DNA of 11,011 bases. Source: Gammaproteobacteria bacterium. Its GTDB lineage: Bacteria > Pseudomonadota > Gammaproteobacteria > Pseudomonadales > Azotimanducaceae. A model generated the notes under the pieces. The model did no database searches, was not told the DNA's origin, and worked only from the letters and a program-made list of their open reading frames with translations. The translations under genes were made by a program, and so were the position numbers. Each line of letters opens with the position of its first letter. Positions within the stretch are counted from its first letter, which is position 1. The stretch is taken from positions 1 through 11,011 of the forward strand of contig VXPR01000107.1 of the NCBI GenBank assembly GCA_009839405.1. The letters are read 5' to 3'. Below, piece by piece: positions 1 to 7,191 of the stretch.

Positions 1-1334
1 ACGACAAGTACGGCGGCAACTGCCACATGGTGCCGAACCACGGCCTCATCGTGCATGGCCTCTTGCACGGCAACGACGACTTCCAGCGGGCGCTGAAGAT
101 CGTCAACACCTCCGGCTGGGACACCGACTGCAACTCCGGCAACCTCGGCTGCCTGCTCGGCATCCAGCTCGGCCTCGACGGCATCGAGGCAGGCCCCGAT
201 TTTCGTGGCCCGGTTTCCGACATTTGCTATCTCCCAAGCGCCGACGCCGGCGGCGGCATCAGCGACGCCGTGCGCGAATCCGACCGCATCATCCGCATGG
301 GTCGGGCGATGGCTGGCGAAGAAACGCCGCAGCACAAGCCTCGCTTCCACTTCAGCCATCCGGGCGCCGTGCAGGGCTTCACCGGGCACCAATGCCACGT
401 GGCCAACCGAGAGGCGCCGGATGGCCGCCGGTGCCTCGCGATTCACTTCGATCCGGTGCACGGCGGGGCACCCCGCGCCACCACCGGGACGTTCCTCGAC
501 TCCCTCGACACCGCTCGCTACTTCGAGGGCCGTGGCTACGCGCTGATGGCGAGTCCCATGCTTTCCCCCGGTCAAACGGTTGCCGCCGAGGTGGAACTCG
601 GTCGCGCCGAAGAAGCGGTGGAGGTCGCGCTGTGCGTGCGCGCCTTCGATGGGGAGGACAAACTGGTGACATTGCGTGCGCCAAGCGAGAGCCTGCAACC
701 CGGCCAACGCGCTGAGCTCTCGTGGCAGGTGCCGGCGTTGGATGGCCACCCGATCGCCGCCGTTGGCGTGGAGGTGACATCGGCGCCCAGCGGAGGCGTG
801 CTGCACCTTTACGGCATGGACTGGAGCGGCGCCCCCGACGTGACGCTGCGCCGAGTTCCCGGCAGCATGTGGCATCGCGCCTGGGTGAACGGCGTCGATC
901 AATACGCCCCGCGCTATCCCGAGTCCTTCCGTCTCGTCCACAATCAGGGCACCGGTCTGCTGCTGCACGGCTGCCGCGACTGGACCGATTACCGGATGCA
1001 GGCAGACGTGACGCCGCACCTCGCCAAACGCGCCGGCATCGCCGTGCGTGTCCAGGGCATGCGCCGCTACTACGCGCTCGTCGTCGCAGCCGGCAACCGC
1101 CTGCAACTCGTGCGCGAACTCGAAGGCACCACGGTGCTGGCCGAAGCCGACTTCGACTGGCAACTCGGGGGCAAGCTGGACTTGTCTCTGGCCGTAGACG
1201 GCAACCGCATCGTCGGCACCGCCGGCGACGCCACCCTCGAAGCCGAGGACAATGCCCTATCGGCTGGCGGCGTTGCCCTGGTGATCGACGAGGGCCGCAC
1301 GGCAACGCAGGAGGTGCGCGTCTCGCCGGCCTGA
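1..1334 (+). CDS. ADP-ribosylglycohydrolase family protein with C-terminal beta-sandwich-like domain (5' truncated by window)
   Basis: The frame is open from base 3 and is already coding there (DKYGGNCHMVPNHG), so the gene begins upstream of the window and the ATG at 27 is probably internal. The motif SGWDTDCNSG (about 114-143, with the acidic pair at 120-128) matches the metal-binding GxDTD signature of the ADP-ribosylglycohydrolase fold, in which two magnesium ions help cleave ADP-ribose linkages. The glycohydrolase part ends near base 320. About 330 further residues follow, with beta-rich segments such as YRMQADVTPHLAKRAGIAVR and YYALVVAAGNRLQLVREL. These look like a laminin-G or DUF1080-like carbohydrate-binding sandwich. 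Such fusions may act on ADP-ribosylated or glycosidic substrates, and the true substrate cannot be told from sequence. No signal peptide can be judged because the N-terminus is missing. The stop is TGA at 1332-1334. Confidence 0.8.
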   Translation, partial: DKYGGNCHMVPNHGLIVHGLLHGNDDFQRALKIVNTSGWDTDCNSGNLGCLLGIQLGLDGIEAGPDFRGPVSDICYLPSADAGGGISDAVRESDRIIRMGRAMAGEETPQHKPRFHFSHPGAVQGFTGHQCHVANREAPDGRRCLAIHFDPVHGGAPRATTGTFLDSLDTARYFEGRGYALMASPMLSPGQTVAAEVELGRAEEAVEVALCVRAFDGEDKLVTLRAPSESLQPGQRAELSWQVPALDGHPIAAVGVEVTSAPSGGVLHLYGMDWSGAPDVTLRRVPGSMWHRAWVNGVDQYAPRYPESFRLVHNQGTGLLLHGCRDWTDYRMQADVTPHLAKRAGIAVRVQGMRRYYALVVAAGNRLQLVRELEGTTVLAEADFDWQLGGKLDLSLAVDGNRIVGTAGDATLEAEDNALSAGGVALVIDEGRTATQEVRVSPA

Positions 1335-1499
1335 CCGGACGGTCTCGCACCGCCAGGACGAAGCCATCGGGCCGGCCTCGCCGTGCTCGATCTTCAAGGC
1401 TCGACTGACGATTCGCGCTCGCGCCGGAACGGGCAGCGATGGTGCGAAGGGTCGACCGGGCTTACAATCAGGCGCACGCACCAAGGCGAGGAAGGCACC
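1335..1499. other. Intergenic spacer upstream of xdhC
   Basis: This 165-base spacer separates the glycohydrolase stop from the xdhC start. I see no gene and no clear stem plus T-run terminator in it. Its last 40 bases hold the candidate -10 element and a purine-rich ribosome binding site for xdhC. Confidence 0.5.
1463..1468 (+). promoter_or_regulatory. Candidate -10 box for xdhC
   Basis: TACAAT differs by one base from the sigma-70 -10 consensus and is followed by AGGCGC. It lies 31 bases before the xdhC ATG, leaving room for a short leader with a ribosome binding site. No good -35 hexamer is seen at the usual spacing, so the call is tentative. Confidence 0.35.
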
Positions 1500-2516
1500 A
1501 TGCAGGCGGTGGATCAGGAAGTGCTTGGTCAGGCGCACGCCTGGCTTGAGGACGGGCAGGCCTGTTGGCTCGCCACCGTGGTTGCCACCTATGGCTCTTC
1601 GCCTCGGCCGGTGGGTTCACTGCTCACCTGCAACCAGAGCGGCAAGCTCGTGGGCTCGCTTTCCGGGGGATGCGTCGAGGATGACCTGCTCGGCAAGCTC
1701 ACGGACGGGGTGCTGGCGCAGGATGCGGCGCAGTTCTTTCGCTATGGCGAAACGGACGAGGAAGCGGAGGAACTCGGGCTTCCTTGCGGCGGCCACCTCG
1801 ACATCGTCATCGAACCGCTTGGGGCCGAGCCGTCCGATCGAGCGCACATCGGCGCCTTGGTCGAGCGGGTCGCCAAGCGCCGGTGCGTGGAGCGAAGGGT
1901 GGACCTGCGCGCCCGGAAGACATCAAGCCAGCCGGTGGAGCGCCACGCACCTCTTGCCTACGACCACGATCGGGGCTTGCTCGTGCAGACACTAGGCCCC
2001 CAGTACCAACTCTTCATCATCGGCTGCGGCATGGTGTCGCGCTACGCCGCCGACATCGCCGGCGCGCTCGGCTACGACGTGACCATCTGTGACCCTCGCG
2101 CCGATGTGCTGGCGGATTTCGACGCGCCGGCTGGCGTGCGCAAGATTCGCGACATGCCGGACGACGCCATCCGCGAGATTGCCAACGACCCGTACACGGC
2201 CATCGTTGCCCTCACGCACGATCCGCGCATCGACGACATGGGGCTGATGGAGGCGGTTAAGACGGAAGCGTTCTACATTGGCGCGATGGGTTCTTCGCGC
2301 ACCTCTGCCAGTCGACGCGCACGACTTGCTGAACTCGACCTGACGCAAGAGGAGTTGGACCGATTGCACGCACCCATCGGACTGCCCATCGGCAGCAAGA
2401 CGCCACCGGAAATCGCCGTTGCCATTCTTGCGGAGATCACGGCGGTGCGCACGGGTCGCCTCGGCGAAGCGCACGATGCCCTGCAGCCGGCAGCGCGTGC
2501 CTTGGCGGCGGGCTAG
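1500..2516 (+). CDS. xdhC: XdhC/CoxI family molybdenum-cofactor maturation protein
   Basis: The product has 338 residues. XdhC proteins bind the molybdenum cofactor, promote its sulfuration and hand it to xanthine dehydrogenase-type enzymes in the cytoplasm. The N-terminal CoxI-type domain shows GSSPRPVGS (32-40), SGGCVE (55-60, with a conserved Cys) and GLPCGG (93-98). The C-terminal Rossmann domain starts at LFIIGCGMVSR (171-181) and includes YIGAMGSSR (259-267) and the signature APIGLPIGSKTPPEIA (291-306). I chose the ATG at 1500 because the purine-rich AGGCGAGGAAGG precedes it and homologous sequence starts there. An upstream in-frame ATG at 1383 would add 39 residues with no family character. 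The mocA-like gene follows after 15 bases, a usual pairing. The hydroxylase structural genes are not in the window. Confidence 0.92.
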   Translation: MQAVDQEVLGQAHAWLEDGQACWLATVVATYGSSPRPVGSLLTCNQSGKLVGSLSGGCVEDDLLGKLTDGVLAQDAAQFFRYGETDEEAEELGLPCGGHLDIVIEPLGAEPSDRAHIGALVERVAKRRCVERRVDLRARKTSSQPVERHAPLAYDHDRGLLVQTLGPQYQLFIIGCGMVSRYAADIAGALGYDVTICDPRADVLADFDAPAGVRKIRDMPDDAIREIANDPYTAIVALTHDPRIDDMGLMEAVKTEAFYIGAMGSSRTSASRRARLAELDLTQEELDRLHAPIGLPIGSKTPPEIAVAILAEITAVRTGRLGEAHDALQPAARALAAG

Positions 2517-2531
2517 ACCCTCGCCGCCGCG

Positions 2532-3113
2532 GTGTCTATCGCCGCGCTGATCCTCGCCGCCGGCGCGAGCAGCCGATTCGGCTCTGACAAGCGCCTGCAT
2601 CATGTGGACGGCGTACCGTTGCTCGCGCGCACCATCGCTCGCTATCGCGAGGTGTTCAGAACGGTTGGCGTAACGCTCAAACCCGACGACGAGGATGTCG
2701 AACGGCTGATCATGGCTGCTGGCGCGCTGCCGATCGTGGCGCCCGACGCACACCTTGGTCAGGGGCGGTCTCTGGCGCATGGGGTTGCCGCACTTGCGGA
2801 TTCCGATGGGTTGTTGATTGGGCTCGGCGACATGCCCTTCGTACGCACGCAAACGCTGCTTGCCATTGCGAACGCGCTAGGCCGAGGCAGTGCCCAAGTG
2901 ATCCGGCCTCGCTGCAACGGCCAGCCCGGCAATCCCATCGGCTTCACGCCGCCGATGTTCGACGCTCTGACGCGCATCACGGGAGACCAAGGCGCCCGCG
3001 ATCTGCTCCATGCATCCCCCGAAATGGTCGAGTTTGTGGATCTAGCCGATGCCGGCGTGCTGCGAGACGTGGATCGCCCCAGCGACATCGAGCAACTGCC
3101 GACACGCCCGTGA
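2532..3113 (+). CDS. mocA: MocA-like molybdenum cofactor cytidylyltransferase (MobA-like NTP transferase)
   Basis: The product has 193 residues. Proteins of this family transfer CMP (MocA) or GMP (MobA) to molybdopterin to form the dinucleotide cofactor. The N-terminal nucleotide-binding loop is LAAGASSRFGSDK (8-20), which is closer to MocA than to the MobA pattern. GLGDMPFV (97-104) gives the metal-binding Asp. GQPGNPIGF (130-138) and GDQGARDLL (151-159) are typical later motifs. The start is GTG at 2532, because the glycine-rich loop must begin within about ten residues and no ATG lies between the xdhC stop and it. No clear ribosome binding site is seen, so coupling to xdhC translation is likely. 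The gene sits 15 bases after xdhC, supporting a cytidylyl cofactor for a xanthine dehydrogenase or CO dehydrogenase-type enzyme. The exact nucleotide specificity is inferred. Confidence 0.85.
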   Translation: MSIAALILAAGASSRFGSDKRLHHVDGVPLLARTIARYREVFRTVGVTLKPDDEDVERLIMAAGALPIVAPDAHLGQGRSLAHGVAALADSDGLLIGLGDMPFVRTQTLLAIANALGRGSAQVIRPRCNGQPGNPIGFTPPMFDALTRITGDQGARDLLHASPEMVEFVDLADAGVLRDVDRPSDIEQLPTRP

Positions 3114-3264
3114 CGGACCGGTCTTGGTGGGAGGGCGTCTCGCCGCCTCTGCGCCGACGGGCGCGCATGCCGCTTGGGGCACAGGGCATCGCAACGGTTC
3201 GGGTGCAACCGACACGGGCGACCACAAGGGTCGCCCCTACGGAAGCACGCGCCTGGCGCTGTAC
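3114..3264. other. Convergent intergenic spacer between mocA and nadK
   Basis: This 151-base spacer lies between two convergent genes and carries one copy of a dispersed palindromic repeat (3212-3241). A shorter stem, CGGTT/AACCG at 3195-3199 and 3207-3211, precedes it. No gene is convincing here. The hairpins lack a T-run on either strand, so intrinsic termination is possible but not shown. Confidence 0.55.
3212..3241 (+). repeat. Dispersed palindromic repeat, copy 1
   Basis: The core is an 8-base perfect stem, GGGCGACC (3216-3223) and GGTCGCCC (3229-3236), around ACAAG. All 30 bases recur, inverted and without mismatch, at 10643-10672. Bases 3241-3251 (GGAAGCACGCG) recur next to the third, partial copy at 10734-10744, so the mobile unit extends beyond the core. 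It sits 24 bases beyond the nadK stop. Read as protein it gives the non-genic string GDHKGRPY. Confidence 0.85.
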
Positions 3265-4146
3265 CTAGCGGCCGCCGAGGCGGGAGCCCCAGTCGAGTTT
3301 GCTGCGGCAGGACTCGAAGAAATTGTGGCCTAGGGGGAAGGCCAGGCGGAGGGCATGGGGGTGCTTGGCGATGCGTACTTCGTCGTGAGGATGGAGGCTT
3401 GTGTCCACTTGGGAGTCGCAGCTCACCTTGGGGGTTTGGGCGGCGTCGCCGATGACGACGCTGATGCGGGAGCCGCCGTCCACCAACAGCGGGCGCGATG
3501 TGAGGGTGTGGGGGAACATCGGCACGATGGCGATGGCGTCCAGGCCCGGATGCATGATGGGGCCGCCGGCGGACAGGGAATAGGCGGTAGAGCCGGTGGG
3601 CGTGGCGACGATCAGGCCATCGGAGCGCTGCTCGTAGACGAATTCGCCGTCAATGAGCACTTCGAAGTCCATCATCCGCGAGACGCTGCCGGCGTGAACC
3701 ACGACGTCGTTCAGGGCCGTCGCGTGTTCGATGAGTTCATCACCGCGATAGACGCTGGCGTTCAGGAGGAAGCGCTCGTCGACGGAATACTCGCCGGCGA
3801 GCACGGCGCCGATCTTGTCCGTGATTTGTTCGGGCGCAATGTCCGCGAGGAAGCCGAGGCCGCCGCGGTTTACCCCCAGCACGGGGGTGCCAGCACCGGC
3901 GACCTCGCGGGCAATCCCCAGGATGCTGCCGTCGCCGCCAACCACCACGACCAAATCCACTTGGCCGCCAATGGCGCCGCGTTGCACCACGGGAAGCGCG
4001 CCGTCGTCGAGCATCTTCGCCGTGGCCGCCTCCACCACGACATCCACGCCGCCGGCACGCAGGACTTCCACCACTGCGCGCACCGAGTCCACCACATGCA
4101 GGCTGCCGGGGCGCCCTACAACGCCGACACGCTCGAATCGGCTCAT
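3265..4146 (-). CDS. nadK: NAD kinase
   Basis: The product has 293 residues, close to the 292 of the E. coli enzyme. It phosphorylates NAD to NADP with ATP or polyphosphate in the cytoplasm. Visible motifs are GGDGS (70-74), which is the catalytic and phosphate-binding loop, GVNRGGLGFLADI (91-103), NDVVVH (146-151) and the long family signature TPTGSTAYSLSAGG (182-195). The C-terminal segment NFFESCRSKLDWGSRL (275-290) resembles that of proteobacterial NadK. The start is ATG at 4146, preceded by a strong ribosome binding site (GAGGAGG, plus-strand complement at 4151-4157). The gene is transcribed away from cysE, with 119 bases between the two starts, and converges on mocA. It appears intact. 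Confidence 0.96.
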   Translation of the reverse strand: MSRFERVGVVGRPGSLHVVDSVRAVVEVLRAGGVDVVVEAATAKMLDDGALPVVQRGAIGGQVDLVVVVGGDGSILGIAREVAGAGTPVLGVNRGGLGFLADIAPEQITDKIGAVLAGEYSVDERFLLNASVYRGDELIEHATALNDVVVHAGSVSRMMDFEVLIDGEFVYEQRSDGLIVATPTGSTAYSLSAGGPIMHPGLDAIAIVPMFPHTLTSRPLLVDGGSRISVVIGDAAQTPKVSCDSQVDTSLHPHDEVRIAKHPHALRLAFPLGHNFFESCRSKLDWGSRLGGR

Positions 4147-4265
4147 GCAACCTCCTCAATACGGCCAACTCCCGCGCCAGCAGTTCGCCGCGCAAGCGAA
4201 CCGCAACCGCGCCCGCCAAGGCGCGCGAATGCGCCTGCAAGGCGCGGCCAGTATAGACTTGGCGC
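4147..4265. promoter_or_regulatory. Divergent promoter region between nadK and cysE
   Basis: These 119 bases separate the two divergent starts and must hold the promoter for each gene. The nadK side has the ribosome binding site at 4151-4156. The cysE side has a -10-like box. Next to it is a perfect inverted repeat, GCGCCT (4231-4236) and AGGCGC (4240-4245) with a three-base loop, which could be a protein-binding site or a hairpin. Nothing identifies a particular regulator. Confidence 0.5.
4252..4257 (+). promoter_or_regulatory. Candidate -10 box for cysE, suggesting a very short or absent leader
   Basis: TATAGA resembles the sigma-70 -10 element and ends only 8 bases before the cysE ATG at 4266. 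Transcription would then begin at or within a base or two of the start codon. In agreement, no Shine-Dalgarno sequence is seen in front of that ATG. No convincing -35 box is visible. Confidence 0.4.
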
Positions 4266-5105
4266 ATGAACACATCCGTCCTTGCAACGCCTCAGGAACT
4301 GGCGCGGCGGTTCGAACTGGACCGGAAGATCGACCGCGACGCCATGTGGGATGTAATGCGCCGCGAGGCCGCCGACAAGGCAGCCGAAGAGCCGAGTCTT
4401 GGCAGCTACTTCCACGCCACGATCCTCAACCACGTGAGCTTCCGCTCCGCACTTTCCTTCCGGCTCGCCAGCAAGCTCGACAATCCCATGCTGCCGACCA
4501 TGCTGATCCGCGACGTGATTGAGGAGGCGATGGACGATGACCCCGACATTCTCGACTCCGCCTTGGTGGACATGCTCGCAACCTATGCCAGAGACCCGGC
4601 CTGCGAGGATCTCTCGACGCCGTTCCTGTTCCTGAAGGGATTCCATGCGCTGCAGGCGCATCGCATCGCCTACTGGCTGTGGAACCGCGAGCGGCACACC
4701 TTGGCGCTCTTCTTCCAGAGCCAGATCAGCGTCGGACTGGGCGTGGACATTCATCCGGCGGCGCAGATCGGGCGCGGCATCATGCTGGACCACGCCACGG
4801 GCATCGTCGTTGGCGAGACCGCGGTGATCGACGACGATGTCTCGATCCTGCATTCGGTCACGCTGGGCGGAACGGGCAAGGAGAGCGGCGACCGCCATCC
4901 GAAGATCCGGCGTGGCGTGCTGCTCGCGGCCGGCTGCAAGGTGATCGGCAACATCATCGTGGGGGAAGGCGCGAAGGTGGGCGCCGGCAGCGTTGTGCTT
5001 GCCGACGTTCCACCGCATGTCACCGTGGCCGGCGTGCCGGCGCGGGTGGTTGGCGCACCGCGCGAGGAGAATCCGGCGTTCGGGATGGACCACAGCCTCA
5101 CCTAA
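4266..5105 (+). CDS. cysE: Serine O-acetyltransferase
   Basis: The product has 279 residues. It makes O-acetylserine from serine and acetyl-CoA, the first committed step of cysteine synthesis, as a cytoplasmic hexamer. The N-terminal helical SATase domain (about 20-130) includes ARDPAC with the acidic residue D110. The C-terminal left-handed beta-helix of hexapeptide repeats starts near 155. The catalytic dyad region LDHATGIVVGETAVI (174-188, D175 and H176) and GGTGKESGDRHPKI (201-214, H211) are complete. One small oddity is LLAAGCK at 219-225, where many family members read GAGAK. The start is ATG at 4266. No Shine-Dalgarno site precedes it, which fits a leaderless message. The dehydrogenase gene follows after 14 bases. 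I see no linked cysteine synthase gene. Confidence 0.95.
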   Translation: MNTSVLATPQELARRFELDRKIDRDAMWDVMRREAADKAAEEPSLGSYFHATILNHVSFRSALSFRLASKLDNPMLPTMLIRDVIEEAMDDDPDILDSALVDMLATYARDPACEDLSTPFLFLKGFHALQAHRIAYWLWNRERHTLALFFQSQISVGLGVDIHPAAQIGRGIMLDHATGIVVGETAVIDDDVSILHSVTLGGTGKESGDRHPKIRRGVLLAAGCKVIGNIIVGEGAKVGAGSVVLADVPPHVTVAGVPARVVGAPREENPAFGMDHSLT

Positions 5106-5119
5106 GGGAGCTACCAGAC

Positions 5120-5875
5120 ATGCAACGCTTCGTCGGCAAGACCGTGATCGTCACAGGTGCCGCATCCGGTTTCGGCAAGGCCATGACGCGGCGCTTCTGT
5201 GCCGAAGGCGCGACCGTGATCGCCGCCGACATCAACGAGGCCGGCGCGCAGGCTCTCGCCAAGGACATCGGCGAGGCCGCGGTGCCCATCAAGGCCGACG
5301 TTTCGCAGTCTGACGACATCAAGGCCATGGTCGACTTGGCGGTGGCGCGCGGCGGCATCGACGTGCTGGTGAACAACGCCGGCTTCTCGCATCTCTCGGG
5401 GCCGCCTTGGCAACTCGAGGAATCGGAGTTCGAGCGGGTGTTTGCCACCAACGTCAAGGGCGTCTGGCTCGGCGTTAAGCACGCGGTGCCGCACATGATC
5501 GAGGCTGGCGGCGGCGTCATCCTCAACACCGCGTCCATCGGGGCGATCGCACCGCGGCCAGGCGTGACCGTGTACAACGCCACCAAGGGTGCAGTGATGA
5601 CCATGACGATGGGCCTCGCCGTGGAGCTGGCGCGCCATCGCATCCGCGTCAATGCAATGAACCCCGTGGCGGCGGAGACCGGCTTCATGCGCGGCGCGTT
5701 GGGGGTGGACGAGCTTCCCGACGCCAACCGCGAGGCCATCATTCGCGGCATCCCGCTGCGCCGGCTCACGGAGCCAGCGGACGTTGCCGCCAGCGCCGCC
5801 TTTCTCGCCTCCGACGAGGCATCGTTCCTGACCGGCGTCTGCCTTCCCATCGACGGCGGACGCAGCATTTCCTAA
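5120..5875 (+). CDS. Short-chain dehydrogenase/reductase (classical SDR)
   Basis: The product has 251 residues, the usual length for a classical SDR. It is an NAD(P)-dependent oxidoreductase with a single Rossmann fold. The cofactor loop is TGAASGFG (12-19). An Asp at 37, after the second strand, favours NAD over NADP by family rules. NNAG is at 85-88, and the catalytic tetrad is N111, S139, Y152 and K156 (the YNATK box). The C-terminal FLTGVCLPIDGG (236-247) is typical of the FabG-like group. The start is ATG at 5120, nine bases after GGGAG. It lies 14 bases after cysE and 19 before the next gene, so it is probably in the same transcript. The substrate cannot be predicted; its neighbours do not point to a pathway. 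Confidence 0.92.
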   Translation: MQRFVGKTVIVTGAASGFGKAMTRRFCAEGATVIAADINEAGAQALAKDIGEAAVPIKADVSQSDDIKAMVDLAVARGGIDVLVNNAGFSHLSGPPWQLEESEFERVFATNVKGVWLGVKHAVPHMIEAGGGVILNTASIGAIAPRPGVTVYNATKGAVMTMTMGLAVELARHRIRVNAMNPVAAETGFMRGALGVDELPDANREAIIRGIPLRRLTEPADVAASAAFLASDEASFLTGVCLPIDGGRSIS

Positions 5876-5894
5876 GCACCGAAGGAAAGAGCAC

Positions 5895-6170
5895 ATGCAA
5901 CGCACCGTTCCCGCAGTGGGCATTGGCCTCTTGGCTCTCGGACTCGTTGGCATCGCACTGCCAATCCTGCCGGGCATTCCGCTCCTGATCGCCGGCGCCT
6001 TCCTCGTGGCCAGCAACCGGCCTGGACTGCGCCGCCGGCTGTGGCGGCACGAGCGCATTCGCCCCTGGGTGGAGCGGATCGAGGCCGCCGATGCGACCGG
6101 ACTTGCGCTGTTCGACCGGTTGCGCCTGCGCGTCCTCATGTTCGTCAGCGCCCTTCTGCCGAGGAAGTGA
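5895..6170 (+). CDS. Small membrane protein, DUF454/YbaN-like or PGPGW-like
   Basis: The product has 91 residues. Residues 5-23 and 26-41 are two hydrophobic stretches joined by the turn PILPGIP, so a tight helical hairpin in the inner membrane is likely. A strongly basic segment follows (RPGLRRRLWRHERIRP, 42-57), which the positive-inside rule would place in the cytoplasm. The G-L-x-G-I-x-L-P-x-L-P pattern followed by a short FLVASNRPGLRRRL stretch recalls DUF454 (YbaN) proteins and the PGPGW-type small membrane proteins. I cannot decide between them. The ribosome binding site AAGGA lies 8 bases before the ATG. The stop overlaps the start of the ELM1-family gene, suggesting translational coupling. 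The biochemical function is unknown. Confidence 0.75.
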   Translation: MQRTVPAVGIGLLALGLVGIALPILPGIPLLIAGAFLVASNRPGLRRRLWRHERIRPWVERIEAADATGLALFDRLRLRVLMFVSALLPRK

Positions 6171-7078
6171 AAGACGCATTGGTCGTTTGGCGCCTGCTCG
6201 ACGGCAAGCCTGGCCACGAAAAGCAGTCTCTCGGCCTCTTGCAGGGGCTCGCCGCAATGGCGCCGGTGGCTGCATACGAACTCGACATGCGCAGTAAATC
6301 CATGTTCTGGAGCGAGATTCTTCGCCATATCCGGGGCCAGGCAATGCTGCCGCCGCCGCATCTGATCGTCGGCGTGGGACATGCCACGCACCTGCCCATG
6401 CTGGCCGCGCGGGCCGCGTGCGGCGGCCGCACGGTGGTGTTGATGAAGCCGTCGCTGCCCCTTTCCCTGTTCGACCTGATCTTCGTGCCTCGGCACGACC
6501 ATTACCCGAACAAGGGCAACGTCGTGGGCACCTGGGGGGTGATTTGCCCCACCACCGACGAAGGCAAGGTGCCGGACGAGGGACTGGTCCTGATCGGCGG
6601 GCCCAATCGCACATACGACTGGCAACCGGACGCGGTCGCCGAAGCGGTCAGCGCCATCGCCGATGCGTCTCCCGAAATCCGCTGGACCGCCTGCGATTCT
6701 CGGCGGACGCCGACAGGCTTGGCGGAGCGGGTGGCGCCACGCGAGAACCTCGTCTGGCAGTCGTGGCGCAGGGCACCTGAAGATTTCCTGCAAGACGCGC
6801 TGGCGCGGGCGAGCTATGTATGGGTAACCGCCGACAGCGTTTCGATGCTCTACGAAGCCCTGTCGGCGCGCGCCCAGGTTGGGATCATCGCCATGCCAAC
6901 CCGACGGCCCCATGCCGCCAGCAAGTACGCCCGCGGCATCGAGGCCTTGCGAGAACGCCGCCACGTGCTCGCAAGCGAAGACGGCTACCGCATTCAGGAC
7001 TCGCGCCTCAGCGACTTTCGTCCAGAGAACCGCCGCTGCGCCGAGATCGTGCTGGAGCGTCTGGTCGTGCCCAGGTAG
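6167..7078 (+). CDS. ELM1-family (DUF1022) glycosyltransferase-like protein
   Basis: From GTG at 6167 the product has 303 residues. It shows DGKPGHEKQSLGL (12-24), GVGHATHLP (69-77), KPSLPLSLFDLIFVPRHDH (94-112), GGPNRTYDW (144-152) and VTADSVSMLYEA (220-231), the pattern of the ELM1/DUF1022 family. The family is named for a plant protein that recruits dynamin to mitochondria. Bacterial members look like GT-B glycosyltransferases, and their role is not settled. The GTG overlaps the TGA of the preceding gene as GTGA. GAGGAA abuts it, which is too close for a good ribosome binding site, so TTG at 6179 with better spacing is an alternative. No ATG lies near the conserved start. It ends 18 bases before the apparent natural end of the convergent TOPRIM gene. 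Confidence 0.85.
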   Translation: MKDALVVWRLLDGKPGHEKQSLGLLQGLAAMAPVAAYELDMRSKSMFWSEILRHIRGQAMLPPPHLIVGVGHATHLPMLAARAACGGRTVVLMKPSLPLSLFDLIFVPRHDHYPNKGNVVGTWGVICPTTDEGKVPDEGLVLIGGPNRTYDWQPDAVAEAVSAIADASPEIRWTACDSRRTPTGLAERVAPRENLVWQSWRRAPEDFLQDALARASYVWVTADSVSMLYEALSARAQVGIIAMPTRRPHAASKYARGIEALRERRHVLASEDGYRIQDSRLSDFRPENRRCAEIVLERLVVPR

Positions 7079-7096
7079 CACCATCCATCGTCCCGC

Positions 7097-7191
7097 TCAA
7101 CGCTTCAGTTTCCTGTACTCCGCGCAGGACTCGGCAAGCGACGGTGGCGCGGACTCGGGAAGGCGCTGTTCCTCGTGGCAGATTCGGTAAG
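7097..7191 (-). other. Restored C-terminus of the TOPRIM-like protein in the adjacent frame
   Basis: Reading back one base after Leu147 (codon at 7191-7189) gives YRICHEEQRLPESAPPSL followed by AESCAEYRKLKR and a TGA at 7099-7097. This tail is compact and charged, with the PPSL...CAEYRKL arrangement that I associate with the C-terminus of such small ATPase partners. In this frame a stop lies at 7216-7214, so the shift must occur after that point, most simply at about 7186-7200. The corrected protein would have 177 residues. No classic slippery heptamer is seen at the junction, so a one-base deletion or an assembly error is more likely than programmed frameshifting. Confidence 0.6.

Noticed and set aside
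1992..2852. Open frame of 286 codons on the minus strand across the xdhC-mocA junction
   Set aside because: It covers parts of two well-recognised plus-strand genes and has no motif.
3216..3236. Intrinsic terminator for mocA or nadK
   Set aside because: The stem is strong, but neither strand has a T-run after it, so it is recorded as a repeat only.
3355..4269. Open frame of 304 codons on the plus strand opposite nadK
   Set aside because: It is an antisense shadow of NAD kinase with repetitive His/Asp/Gly composition and no recognisable domain.
4143..5093. Open frame of 316 codons on the minus strand opposite cysE
   Set aside because: It is an antisense shadow of a gene with complete catalytic motifs and has no domain of its own.
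5111..7084. Open frame of 657 codons on the minus strand opposite the dehydrogenase, small membrane protein and ELM1-family genes
   Set aside because: It is a long antisense frame typical of GC-rich coding DNA. It has His/Arg/Ala-rich composition and no motifs, while the plus-strand genes carry clear family signatures.
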